11,774 bases of DNA from an uncultured Clostridia bacterium (GCA_947167725.1 CAMVJF010000033.1:1-11774), one strand, 5' to 3'; shown: positions 1 through 5,582, counted from the stretch's first letter. Notes: a model not told the origin generated them from the letters alone. Made by a program: numbers and translations.

Positions 1-1
1 T

Positions 2-673
2 GAGGGCGCTAAGGTTGCCGTCAGGACGCCCGAAGGAGAAAAGATCTGCGAGGCCGAAAAGGTGCTCGTCTGCGTCGGCCGCGGTCCCGCGACGGAGTCG
101 CTCGGCCTGGACAAGGCGGGCATCGCCGTGGAGAACGGCTTCATCCAGACGAACGAGAAGATGGAAACCGGCGTCCCCGGCGTCTACGCGGTCGGCGACT
201 GCACCGGCAAGCTGATGCTCGCCCACGCGGCCATGGCCATGGGCGAGACGGCAGCGGAAAACGCCATGGGCGGCTGCAGGAGCTTTCGCCCCGAGCAGAG
301 TCCCTCCTGCGCCTATGTCGGGCCGGAGTTCGCCGGCGTCGGCTATACCGAGGAGCAGGCAAAGGCGATGGGTCTCGGCTACAAGGTCGGCAAGTTCCCG
401 ACCGGCGGCAACGGCCGCAGCCTCGTCGCGGGCCACACCGACGGCATGATCAAGATCCTCGCGGGCGACAAGTACGGCGAGATCCTGGGCGTGCACATCC
501 TGGCCCCCAGCGCCACCGAGCTCATCCAGGAAGCGGCCCTGGCGATCCGCCTCGAGGCGACGCTCGACGAGTTTACCGACACGATCCACTGCCATCCCAC
601 GGTTGCGGAAGCCGTGCGCGAGTGCGCTCTTGCCGTGGACAAGAAGGCCATCCATATCCCGAACCGCAAGTAG
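2..673 (+). CDS. lpdA: Dihydrolipoyl dehydrogenase (E3), C-terminal part, cut by the left edge
   Basis: This flavoprotein reoxidises dihydrolipoamide with NAD+ in 2-oxoacid or acetoin dehydrogenase complexes or the glycine cleavage system. The visible 223 residues begin near the end of the NAD-binding domain. They continue through the second FAD contact (VYAVGDCTG, visible residues 61-69, with Asp66) and the C-terminal dimerisation domain. The signature HCHPTVAEA lies at residues 196-204. His198 and Glu203 are the expected catalytic base pair that acts across the dimer interface. The N-terminal FAD domain and redox-active CxxxxC lie outside the window. The frame is open from base 2 to the TAG at 671-673, so the start codon is not visible. 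No partner gene (E1, E2, GcvH or lipoate ligase) is visible, so the complex it serves cannot be assigned. Family assignment is firm; the symbol is the generic one. Confidence 0.95.
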   Translation, partial: EGAKVAVRTPEGEKICEAEKVLVCVGRGPATESLGLDKAGIAVENGFIQTNEKMETGVPGVYAVGDCTGKLMLAHAAMAMGETAAENAMGGCRSFRPEQSPSCAYVGPEFAGVGYTEEQAKAMGLGYKVGKFPTGGNGRSLVAGHTDGMIKILAGDKYGEILGVHILAPSATELIQEAALAIRLEATLDEFTDTIHCHPTVAEAVRECALAVDKKAIHIPNRK

Positions 674-805
674 CGTCCCGTCTTTCAGGTTCGCCGCCGG
701 CCGAAGGGATTTCGTTTCATGATCCCGTCAAGGCGGCTGTGGAGGAACGGCTTCAAGTCTTGAATCGAAATAAACCCAGCACGTCGAAAGACCCTTATCT
801 GATAT

Positions 806-854
806 GCTCCCCCTGCGAGAGGCGGTGTTTTTCACCTTCTCTCACAGGGGGAGC
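806..854. repeat. Long near-perfect hairpin (terminator or REP-like palindrome)
   Basis: Bases 806-821 pair with 839-854, giving 15 of 16 Watson-Crick pairs (only 816/844 is mismatched). An inner ggtg/cacc stem (824-827 with 833-836) closes a five-T loop. The outer arms are gctccccctg and cagggggagc. Only four T follow on the plus side, so it is a weak classical terminator. The G-run and C-run arms resemble dispersed palindromic intergenic repeats that I recall from Oscillospirales genomes. Copy number cannot be judged from one window. Confidence 0.6.
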
Positions 855-958
855 CTTTTCACGCCGCGAAGGGCGGCGAGGATCTGGTTTTATCCCGCGG
901 CGAGACGTGCGCGAGCGGGATCGCAGCGCAACCCTCATCAGAAATACTTAGAATTCGT

Positions 959-976
959 CGCCGTTCCGGAACGGCG
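959..976. promoter_or_regulatory. 18-bp perfect palindrome, possible operator
   Basis: The sequence CGCCGTTCCGGAACGGCG is perfectly self-complementary over 18 bases with no spacer. This symmetry suits a dimeric regulator or a small cruciform. No promoter hexamers flank it clearly, and the next coding trace downstream is a start-less remnant, so any target gene may be lost. Confidence 0.25.
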
Positions 977-1041
977 CTCCTCCCGGGGACGGAAGCGTGC
1001 GCGCGACGTAAAGCTTCCGATATCTTCCGGGTACGGTATAA

Positions 1042-1245
1042 TCGTCAAAGTACGCCTTTATCGCAGATACCGAGCGGGAGGCGAAGAAGCTGTCGATCCT
1101 GTCGCTTCTCGAAAACGATCCGCGCAAGGCCTCGTCGATCAGAGCGAAGCTTACCAGCAAGAAGAAGCTCCTGGACAACCTCAAAGGCTTATTCAGGTCG
1201 GCGTCTCCGCGAGACGATGGCCTCCCAAACATCGAGTACAGATAA
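1042..1245 (+). pseudogene. Start-less coding remnant (C-terminal tail of an unknown protein)
   Basis: From 1042 to the TAA at 1243-1245 the frame encodes about 67 residues with strongly GC-biased third positions. The composition is a soluble helical one (for example EREAKKLSILSLLENDPRK). A strong terminator follows the stop by only a few bases, which fits a real gene end. In this frame a TAA sits at 1039-1041 and no ATG, GTG or TTG follows before the helical part, so it cannot be expressed as it stands. The +3 frame just upstream (DVKLPISSGYGIIVK) could be its earlier part joined by a one-base frameshift near 1050. I do not recognise the family. The opposite strand is also open (948-1232), but its Ser/Arg/Phe-rich product looks like a shadow. 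Confidence 0.4.
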
Positions 1246-1250
1246 CAAAT

Positions 1251-1297
1251 AAAACGCCGTCTGAGGGCCTTGTATGGCCTCCAGGCGGCGTTTTTGT
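1251..1297 (+). terminator. Intrinsic terminator, probably bidirectional
   Basis: A stem from acgccg (1254-1259) through gggcc pairs with ggcc...ggcggcgt (ending 1291). It contains G-U pairs and one A-C mismatch. A four-A tract precedes it and five T follow. It closes the remnant at 1042-1245 and insulates the accessory cassette downstream. Confidence 0.8.
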
Positions 1298-1310
1298 ATT
1301 GAGAAATATC

Positions 1311-1340
1311 TTTTCAAACAGCGGCCCTATGTGCTATAAA
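1311..1340 (+). promoter_or_regulatory. Probable sigma-A promoter of the CoiA-like cassette
   Basis: An extended -10 (TG-C-TATAAA, 1332-1340) lies 33 bases before the ATG at 1373. A -35-like TTTTCA occurs at 1311-1316 with an 18-base spacer. No other promoter is apparent inside the three-gene cassette, whose genes overlap. Confidence 0.55.
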
Positions 1341-1372
1341 AGAGTTGTATTCTGCTTCACAGGGGCCGAGAT

Positions 1373-2701
1373 ATGGAAGTCTTTCTTTCATACGGAAAAC
1401 GCGACGGAAAAGTCGTGCATATATCGGAAGTCACAGAAAACGGCAAGGCGTGCGGCTGCGTCTGTCCGGCCTGTGGCGGCGCCCTTGTAGCGAAGCATGG
1501 CAAGGGAATAGACAAAGGCGGGCGTCGGCCTCATTTTGCGCATTTATCGGGGCAGGAGTGCGATACGCTGCACGCTCAACAGACGGGCTTGCACTTGATG
1601 GCAAAAGAGATCCTCGCCGAGAACAGCGAGATCCTTTTGCCCGGCTGGAAGATTGAGCGAGCCGATGTTTTCCCCGATGATGAGAATAAAGCTACGTATC
1701 CGTTCGTTGAAATCGAGCTGCCCTCCACAACTCCCACGCTGTGCAAATACGAGGCCGTCGAGCTTGAAAAGGGCTTTCCCGGTATTGTCGCCGATGCCGT
1801 TATAACGATCCGCGGCCGAGCCTGTGCCGTTGAAATAGCTGTGACGCATTTTGTGGACGAGGAGAAGGCAATAAAAACGGAAGAGCTTGGCTTGCCGATG
1901 TTTGAGATTAACCTTGCCGACATGATCGACGAAACGGAGCGAGTCAGAATAGCAGACGCCGTTTTGCGTTATCACGATAACCGAAAGTGGATATACAATA
2001 AAAAACAGGCTGCAGCTCTCGAAGAGAAGCGGGAAGAGTTCCAGCGGAAAGCCGAAAAACTATCTCGTGACATGATTGAAAAGGAAGTAAGAAGCCAGGC
2101 GCGGAGAGAACAGGCGGAAAACGAATTAAGCAACTTGTTCGAGGCCGAGAACTACGCGAAAGCTGTAAGACGCTTGCGCAACGACCGAGACGCCGCGGCG
2201 TGGTTAGAAAAATACGATTTTTCTGCCGAGGTGGACGATTATCCCTTTTATATGGACATTCCCATAACAGGAGAATTTATTTTTCGATGTGACCGGAGAA
2301 TATGGCAAGGAAAGCTCTTTGAGGACTACGTTTATAATGGCTTTGGCGGGAGCCTGTGTATCTTTACGATTCACGATGTACAGAAACGCATTTATCAAAG
2401 AAAAACGATTATACCGATAGATAAGGCAAAAGCAGTAAAAACGACCGTCGTGATAGACGGAACGGAGCGAGAGATCTCTTTGTCTTTTGATGTGCTACGG
2501 AAATACTTTGATTACCTTGAAAAGCTTGGTTTCATATCTTCTTGTAATAACGAGTATTATTCCCGCCGCCCTCTGTCAATGATTCCACCAAAGGGGGAAG
2601 CGGCAAAGCAACTCTCTGATATTCTCGCGTCTGTTGATCCTTACTCTCCAAACATTGACAGCATTATCGACCGGGAAATGGAAGCGCGCTCTCGTAAATG
2701 A
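1373..2701 (+). CDS. CoiA-like protein: zinc-finger-like N-terminus, PD-(D/E)XK-like nuclease domain, coiled coil
   Basis: This 442-residue soluble protein resembles the competence CoiA-like family. The N-terminus has a CPxCGG knuckle (Cys31, Cys34), then HFAH (54-57) and Cys63, a likely metal site, followed by the conserved LHLMAKEIL helix (73-81). Residues 125-180 resemble the nuclease core: Asp141 in GIVADAVI, Glu154 in AVEIAVTH, Lys165, and the closing strand MFEINLADM. The catalytic roles are inferred from family pattern. Residues 205-255 are a charged coiled coil. The remaining ~190 residues are unassigned, with a helical part around 370-390. The ATG follows a weak AGGGG and a plausible promoter. 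Its TGA overlaps the next gene as ATGA. Codon use is more AT-rich than in the flanking genes, suggesting transfer. CoiA acts on incoming DNA during transformation; relatives of this size on islands have no settled role, so competence is not claimed. Confidence 0.8.
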   Translation: MEVFLSYGKRDGKVVHISEVTENGKACGCVCPACGGALVAKHGKGIDKGGRRPHFAHLSGQECDTLHAQQTGLHLMAKEILAENSEILLPGWKIERADVFPDDENKATYPFVEIELPSTTPTLCKYEAVELEKGFPGIVADAVITIRGRACAVEIAVTHFVDEEKAIKTEELGLPMFEINLADMIDETERVRIADAVLRYHDNRKWIYNKKQAAALEEKREEFQRKAEKLSRDMIEKEVRSQARREQAENELSNLFEAENYAKAVRRLRNDRDAAAWLEKYDFSAEVDDYPFYMDIPITGEFIFRCDRRIWQGKLFEDYVYNGFGGSLCIFTIHDVQKRIYQRKTIIPIDKAKAVKTTVVIDGTEREISLSFDVLRKYFDYLEKLGFISSCNNEYYSRRPLSMIPPKGEAAKQLSDILASVDPYSPNIDSIIDREMEARSRK

Positions 2702-2871
2702 CAAAGCCGCCTTTTGCACCGGAGAGCAAAACCGTGAGAAGGACTCGAACTGCGCGACACCGAGACGCGCAAAACGGGTTTTCGTTTAACAAGCAGAACA
2801 GCTTTATCAATCGTGCTATCGACGAGACGATGGAGTGGGATCAAAAGAAAGGCCGCAAGGGCAATTCATGA
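2698..2871 (+). CDS. Small basic protein, 57 aa, translationally coupled on both sides
   Basis: The ATG at 2698-2700 overlaps the TGA of the CoiA-like gene (ATGA). Its own TGA at 2869-2871 overlaps the ATG of the lipoprotein gene (ATGA again). This double overlap is the main evidence that it is a gene. The first ~23 residues are basic and probably disordered (VRRTRTARHRD). The rest (FSFNKQNSFINRAIDETMEWDQKK) looks like a short strand plus an amphipathic helix. It faintly recalls ribbon-helix-helix DNA-binding proteins, but it is too short and unmatched to assert this. No strong ribosome binding site precedes it, so reinitiation after the upstream stop is the likely mode. Function is unknown; it could bind nucleic acid or the upstream nuclease-like protein. 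Confidence 0.65.
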   Translation: MTKPPFAPESKTVRRTRTARHRDAQNGFSFNKQNSFINRAIDETMEWDQKKGRKGNS

Positions 2872-3791
2872 AAATCAAGAAACTGTTGCTTGTGCTTCTC
2901 TCGTTACTCATTCTCAGCGGGTGCAGTATGCCTCCCGCTCAATTGACGAATTCCCAGGCGGACATAGAAAAACTATCAACGCCGATCCCTATTGTGATAG
3001 AGACACCGCCTCCCGTCACGACCGAGCCGACACCGCAGCCGACACCAGTTCCAACGCCTGATCCTACGCCGGAGCCGACGCCTGATCCTACGCCAGCGCC
3101 GAAGCAAGCTCCGACCATTACAAAGCAACCGACAGACGAAACAGTTAATGTCGGAGAAACAGCGTATTTCGTCGCAAGCGCAGACGGAGCCGAAGAAATA
3201 TCGTGGTATATTGCAGGCCCGGACGGATCGACAGGATATAGCGCCCAAGAAATCGGCAACTATCTCCCGGCCGTCTCTTGTAGCGGGTACAACACGGGGA
3301 CGCTTACGATCAATAATGTCACCGCCGACATGGACGGCTGGAAAGCTGTCTGTCGCTTTACAAACGCGGTCGGCAAAACATATTCTGCCGCTGCCGTGAT
3401 CCATGTCCAGCTTACAGTTGACGACAGAATCGTTTCGATCATGAACTATTTGATTGATTATGCTCACCCGAGAATGGCAGCAGTTAACGTCGGACTCCCG
3501 TATGTAGTCGCTCACGTTGCCGACAGCTTTGTCGAGTATGATATAAGCGCATACGATATAAGACGTGTAGTATCGGAGCACCTAAAAGCATTGTCGGAAG
3601 AAGAGAAAGAGAAATATATTAGGTCTGCGTTAACAGTAAAAAACGCTTTTCCCTGGATAAGCAGCAACCCGGATTGCTTCAAGCAAGAAGATGAGGGTTA
3701 CGGGATTACAGAATATACTTTTACGCCGAAGTATTACCCGTGGAGCCAGCGAGACTTGACGGATTGCTTTGAGGCGCTGATTGTAGATTAA
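2868..3791 (+). CDS. Lipoprotein with Pro/Thr stalk and Ig-like domain
   Basis: The 307-residue product starts at ATG 2868, preceded by AAGGG. A start at 2835 would add 11 residues ahead of a canonical signal peptide and is rejected. The signal is MKIKK, a Leu-rich core and the lipobox LSGC, with lipid-anchored Cys19. Residues 38-83 are a Pro/Thr linker with repeated TPxPTP units, encoded by imperfect DNA repeats of 24-bp period. Residues 84-181 form a bacterial Ig-like domain (GETAYFVASADG, SWYIAGPDG, TGTLTINNV, DGWKAVCRFTN), with Cys138 and Cys162 as a possible disulfide. The last ~125 residues are an unrecognised, charged helical domain. It should sit on the outer face of the membrane, held away by the stalk. 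Its coupling to two probably cytosolic proteins is unusual and its role is unknown. A terminator follows the stop. Confidence 0.85.
   Translation: MKIKKLLLVLLSLLILSGCSMPPAQLTNSQADIEKLSTPIPIVIETPPPVTTEPTPQPTPVPTPDPTPEPTPDPTPAPKQAPTITKQPTDETVNVGETAYFVASADGAEEISWYIAGPDGSTGYSAQEIGNYLPAVSCSGYNTGTLTINNVTADMDGWKAVCRFTNAVGKTYSAAAVIHVQLTVDDRIVSIMNYLIDYAHPRMAAVNVGLPYVVAHVADSFVEYDISAYDIRRVVSEHLKALSEEEKEKYIRSALTVKNAFPWISSNPDCFKQEDEGYGITEYTFTPKYYPWSQRDLTDCFEALIVD
3022..3102 (+). repeat. Imperfect tandem repeat coding for the Pro/Thr stalk
   Basis: The unit acgcctgatcctacgcc occurs at 3054 and again at 3078, a 24-bp period. More diverged copies with cogent ccgacacc spacing precede them. The repeat lies inside the lipoprotein gene and could change stalk length by slippage. 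Confidence 0.6.
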
Positions 3792-3805
3792 CAGGGCAAC
3801 GAATA

Positions 3806-3844
3806 AGGGCCGAGGAGACAATCTCCACGGCCCTGTCTTTTCTT
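3806..3844 (+). terminator. Intrinsic terminator of the lipoprotein cassette
   Basis: agggccg and ggaga pair with tctcc and cggccct, interrupted by one A-A mismatch, with a three-base loop. A T-rich tail (gtcttttctt) follows. It lies 15 bases after the lipoprotein stop and closes the three-gene unit. Confidence 0.85.
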
Positions 3845-3972
3845 GTCCGATTTGTTGACACTTTTTGTTGACGCAAGGCATTTTGAAACTACTTCGTCAA
3901 AATGATGTATAGTATAAAAGTTTCAAAAACAAATAAATAGAGCCCAAATCATAAAGATTTGAGCTCTAAAAG
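3845..3972. other. AT-rich intergenic stretch with short direct and inverted repeats
   Basis: No gene is evident. ttgttgac occurs twice in direct orientation at 3852-3859 and 3865-3872. ttttgaaac at 3881-3889 has a perfect inverted partner gtttcaaaa at 3920-3928. A hairpin at about 3939-3967 (gagcccaaatc / gatttgagctc, one mismatch) is followed on the minus strand by a T-rich tail, so it can act as the terminator of the tRNA fragment next to it. Confidence 0.5.
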
Positions 3973-4005
3973 TTGGTCCGAGTGACTAGGTTCGAACTAG
4001 CGGCC
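3973..4005 (-). repeat. Truncated copy of the tRNA-Pro 3' end (candidate att site)
   Basis: Thirty-three bases match 4127-4159 with one mismatch (3990 versus 4144). They cover the CCA end, the 3' acceptor strand, the whole T arm and part of the variable region. No anticodon or D arm is attached, so this is not a functional tRNA. Duplicated tRNA 3' ends are the normal product of integrase-mediated insertion. Confidence 0.75.
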
Positions 4006-4056
4006 GCAGCGGCGCTGAACGCCGCCACGGCCGCGGAGCGGCCATTGATTGAAATA

Positions 4057-4074
4057 CAAGAGGCCGCTAGCTCG
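4057..4074 (+). repeat. Inverted partial copy of tRNA-Pro (variable region and T arm)
   Basis: caagaggccgctagctcg matches the reverse complement of 4147-4164 at 17 of 18 positions. It lies in the opposite orientation to the true tRNA and to the 3973-4005 copy. With that copy it forms an imperfect 13-bp inverted repeat (3994-4005 region against 4062-4074) around a very GC-rich core. Confidence 0.55.
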
Positions 4075-4090
4075 TTCCCGTACACAAATT

Positions 4091-4128
4091 AAGAAACAGG
4101 ATATCCCAAGAGGGATATCCTGTTTCTT
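4091..4128 (-). terminator. Intrinsic terminator of tRNA-Pro
   Basis: A perfect 17-bp stem (aagaaacaggatatccc and its complement) with a four-base loop begins at the tRNA CCA end. On the minus strand the 3' arm ends tgtttctt, giving a U-rich tail. Confidence 0.85.
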
Positions 4129-4203
4129 GGTCCGAGTGACTAGATTCGAACTAGCGGCCTCTTGAACCCCATTCAAGCGCGCTACCAACTGCGCTACACC
4201 CGG
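4128..4203 (-). tRNA. tRNA-Pro, anticodon GGG
   Basis: The 76-base minus-strand sequence folds as a full cloverleaf. The acceptor is CCGGGTG/CACTCGG (one G-U), the D arm is GCGC/GCGC with loop AGTTGGTA, and the anticodon arm is CTTGA/TCAAG around ATGGGGT (anticodon GGG). The variable loop is AGGCC, and the T arm is GCTAG/CTAGT with loop TTCGAAT. The discriminator A and the CCA are encoded. It reads proline codon CCC (and CCU by wobble). A promoter lies upstream, a terminator directly downstream, and partial copies of its 3' end follow on the left. Confidence 0.97.
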
Positions 4204-4244
4204 TCAGGTCTGTGCGGAGGGATCCTCCCCTCCGGCGCCCGATT

Positions 4245-4273
4245 ATTGTAGCACAGCGTTTCAAAAAAAGCAA
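4245..4273 (-). promoter_or_regulatory. Promoter of tRNA-Pro
   Basis: On the minus strand TTGCTT (4268-4273) and TACAAT (4245-4250) are separated by exactly 17 bases, about 40 bases upstream of the tRNA 5' end. The -10 is good (5 of 6); the -35 is weak (3 of 6). Confidence 0.6.
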
Positions 4274-4332
4274 GAGCCAATTTCATGTTTTCGCGCCGCT
4301 GATCGAAGTGTCGGGGGATCCCTCTCCCACGC

Positions 4333-5517
4333 TCAAAGCGCGGCGAGCAGGACGTAGAGCCAGTGCGCCGCGACGCCCGCGCAGAGGCCGCCGAGCGTGT
4401 GACAGCCGATGGCCTTGCCGATGAGCTCCTTGCACGAGAGGCTGTCCATCATTGAGGTGTGCGTGCTCAGATAGCCGCTCCAGCACATGCACATGGCAGT
4501 AAAAACGGCGATGTCGTTCGGGCCGGCCAGCCCCTGGCGGATCAGCGCGGCGCTGAGGCTCAGCGAGGCGCCGGCCGCGCCGAGCGCCGTGACCGGGACG
4601 CCGACCGCCTCCGGCGAGGTGAAGCCGAAGAGCGGCTTGAGCAGAAAGTCGATCTTGCCCGCAAGAAACGGCAGCAGGCGGATGCCCTCGTAGGCGCTGC
4701 CCGTGTAGGCGCCGCTCTCGGAGGGGCCGTTGATGAGCATCATCACGAGCGTGCAGACCACCAGTACGCCGGGGACGATGCTGACGCCCATCTTCACGCC
4801 GTTATGGCCGCCCTCGAGGATGGCCGCCATCACGCGCGCGCCGATCCCGCCGCTGCGTACCGGACGCATCTTTTCCGGCATGAGCGAGCACTCGTCCTCC
4901 GCCGTGTCGAGCGCGGCCTCTTTTCCGAAGCGTTTTTTGGTAAAGGCCAGCATGAGCCGGGTGCTGATCACGCTGCCGATGATCGCGCCGATAAGGCCGA
5001 CGATCACCGCGAGCCCCAACGGTCGGCCCATCAGCGGGGAGAGGCTGTACATATACGAGCAGACGATCAGTCCCATGCCGAAAGCCGTGCCGAGGTTGGT
5101 CAGTGCCGGGAACTGATAGGCCTTGAAATAGCGGCGGAAATTCCGGTCGTCCGCGAGTGCGAGGATCGCCGGGTTGTCCGAGAGGAAGGTCGTGACCACG
5201 CCGAGCGCGGCCGCGCCGGGCATGCCGTAGATCGGGCGCATCAGCGGCTGGAGCAGACGGTTGAGCAGCGAGACGAAGCCGAACTCGCTCAACAGCGCCG
5301 AGATCGCGCCCATGATGACGCAGACCGCCGTGAGGTAGAGCACCGTGTCGATCAGCAGGCGGTAGGCGGTGTTCATCATGGTGTTGATCGTGTTTGCAAG
5401 CCCCATGCGGAAAGCGAACAGCGAAAAGAACGCAACAAAAATGAGCGGGAACAGAAACGTCTCCCAGCCCAGCTCTTTTTTGTACGCCGTCCCCTTCGCC
5501 CCGCGCTGTGTGTCCAT
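4333..5517 (-). CDS. Gate-domain (nucleoside-recognition-like) polytopic membrane protein, CD0519/CD1768 type
   Basis: This 394-residue integral membrane protein has about nine to ten hydrophobic segments. Examples are 20-37, 57-77, 100-118, 145-160, 167-187, 245-263, 305-325 and 375-392. Residues 60-120 resemble the Gate fold (AVCVIMGAISALLSEFG, GAAALGVVTTFLSDNPAIL). The whole chain fits the Clostridial family named after C. difficile CD0519/CD1768. A charged cytoplasmic loop lies near 190-230. A Cys/His-containing C-terminal half (MCMCWSG, SCKEL, GCHTLGG) could bind metal or be incidental. The ATG at 5517 follows a strong GGAGGAAGG and a consensus promoter, so the gene is probably monocistronic. 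Gate proteins include nucleoside transporters and spore maturation proteins; no substrate is known for this branch and none is claimed. Confidence 0.85.
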   Translation of the reverse strand: MDTQRGAKGTAYKKELGWETFLFPLIFVAFFSLFAFRMGLANTINTMMNTAYRLLIDTVLYLTAVCVIMGAISALLSEFGFVSLLNRLLQPLMRPIYGMPGAAALGVVTTFLSDNPAILALADDRNFRRYFKAYQFPALTNLGTAFGMGLIVCSYMYSLSPLMGRPLGLAVIVGLIGAIIGSVISTRLMLAFTKKRFGKEAALDTAEDECSLMPEKMRPVRSGGIGARVMAAILEGGHNGVKMGVSIVPGVLVVCTLVMMLINGPSESGAYTGSAYEGIRLLPFLAGKIDFLLKPLFGFTSPEAVGVPVTALGAAGASLSLSAALIRQGLAGPNDIAVFTAMCMCWSGYLSTHTSMMDSLSCKELIGKAIGCHTLGGLCAGVAAHWLYVLLAAL

Positions 5518-5553
5518 TAGTCCTTCCTCCCGACGCTCTGTTTTTCCGGCTCT

Positions 5554-5582
5554 ATTCTATCCGTCCGCGCAACGCTTGTCAA
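5554..5582 (-). promoter_or_regulatory. Consensus promoter of the Gate-domain gene
   Basis: On the minus strand TTGACA (5577-5582) and TAGAAT (5554-5559) are separated by 17 bases. The start codon is about 37 bases further on, with GGAGGAAGG between. Confidence 0.85.

Larger units (their letters stand above)
674..1041. other. Non-coding stretch after lpdA
   Basis: No reading frame here has convincing codon use, a ribosome binding site or family resemblance. The stretch carries the long hairpin at 806-854 and the palindrome at 959-976, both listed separately. A shorter inverted repeat (atcccgc / gcgggat) lies near 893-920. No clear intrinsic terminator directly follows the lpdA stop. The 806-854 hairpin, about 130 bases downstream, is the only candidate. 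Confidence 0.6.

Noticed and set aside
622..951. 109-codon plus-strand frame after lpdA
   Set aside because: Overlaps the end of lpdA out of frame and reads through the 806-854 hairpin; Arg/Ser/Pro-rich without family features.
948..1232. 94-codon minus-strand frame opposite the remnant at 1042-1245
   Set aside because: No binding site before its ATG and a Ser/Arg/Phe-rich product; the plus-strand reading is followed by a fitting terminator. Not fully excluded because both share third positions.
804..1490. 228-codon plus-strand frame spanning hairpin, remnant and terminator
   Set aside because: It translates through a hairpin, a terminator and the promoter of the next gene, with no domain-like composition.
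3022..3102. Possible CRISPR-like array
   Set aside because: The repeats are in frame, short-period and encode the Pro/Thr stalk; there are no spacers.
3973..4090. Possible second complete tRNA
   Set aside because: Only the T arm, part of the variable loop and the 3' acceptor strand are present; no D or anticodon arm can be folded.
3997..4188. 63-codon minus-strand frame running through tRNA-Pro
   Set aside because: It translates the tRNA itself and its terminator; a common spurious call.
4459..5520. Long plus-strand frame of 353 codons opposite the Gate-domain gene
   Set aside because: Arg/Ala/Glu/His-rich product typical of an antisense shadow in GC-rich DNA; the minus strand has membrane segments, promoter and binding site.
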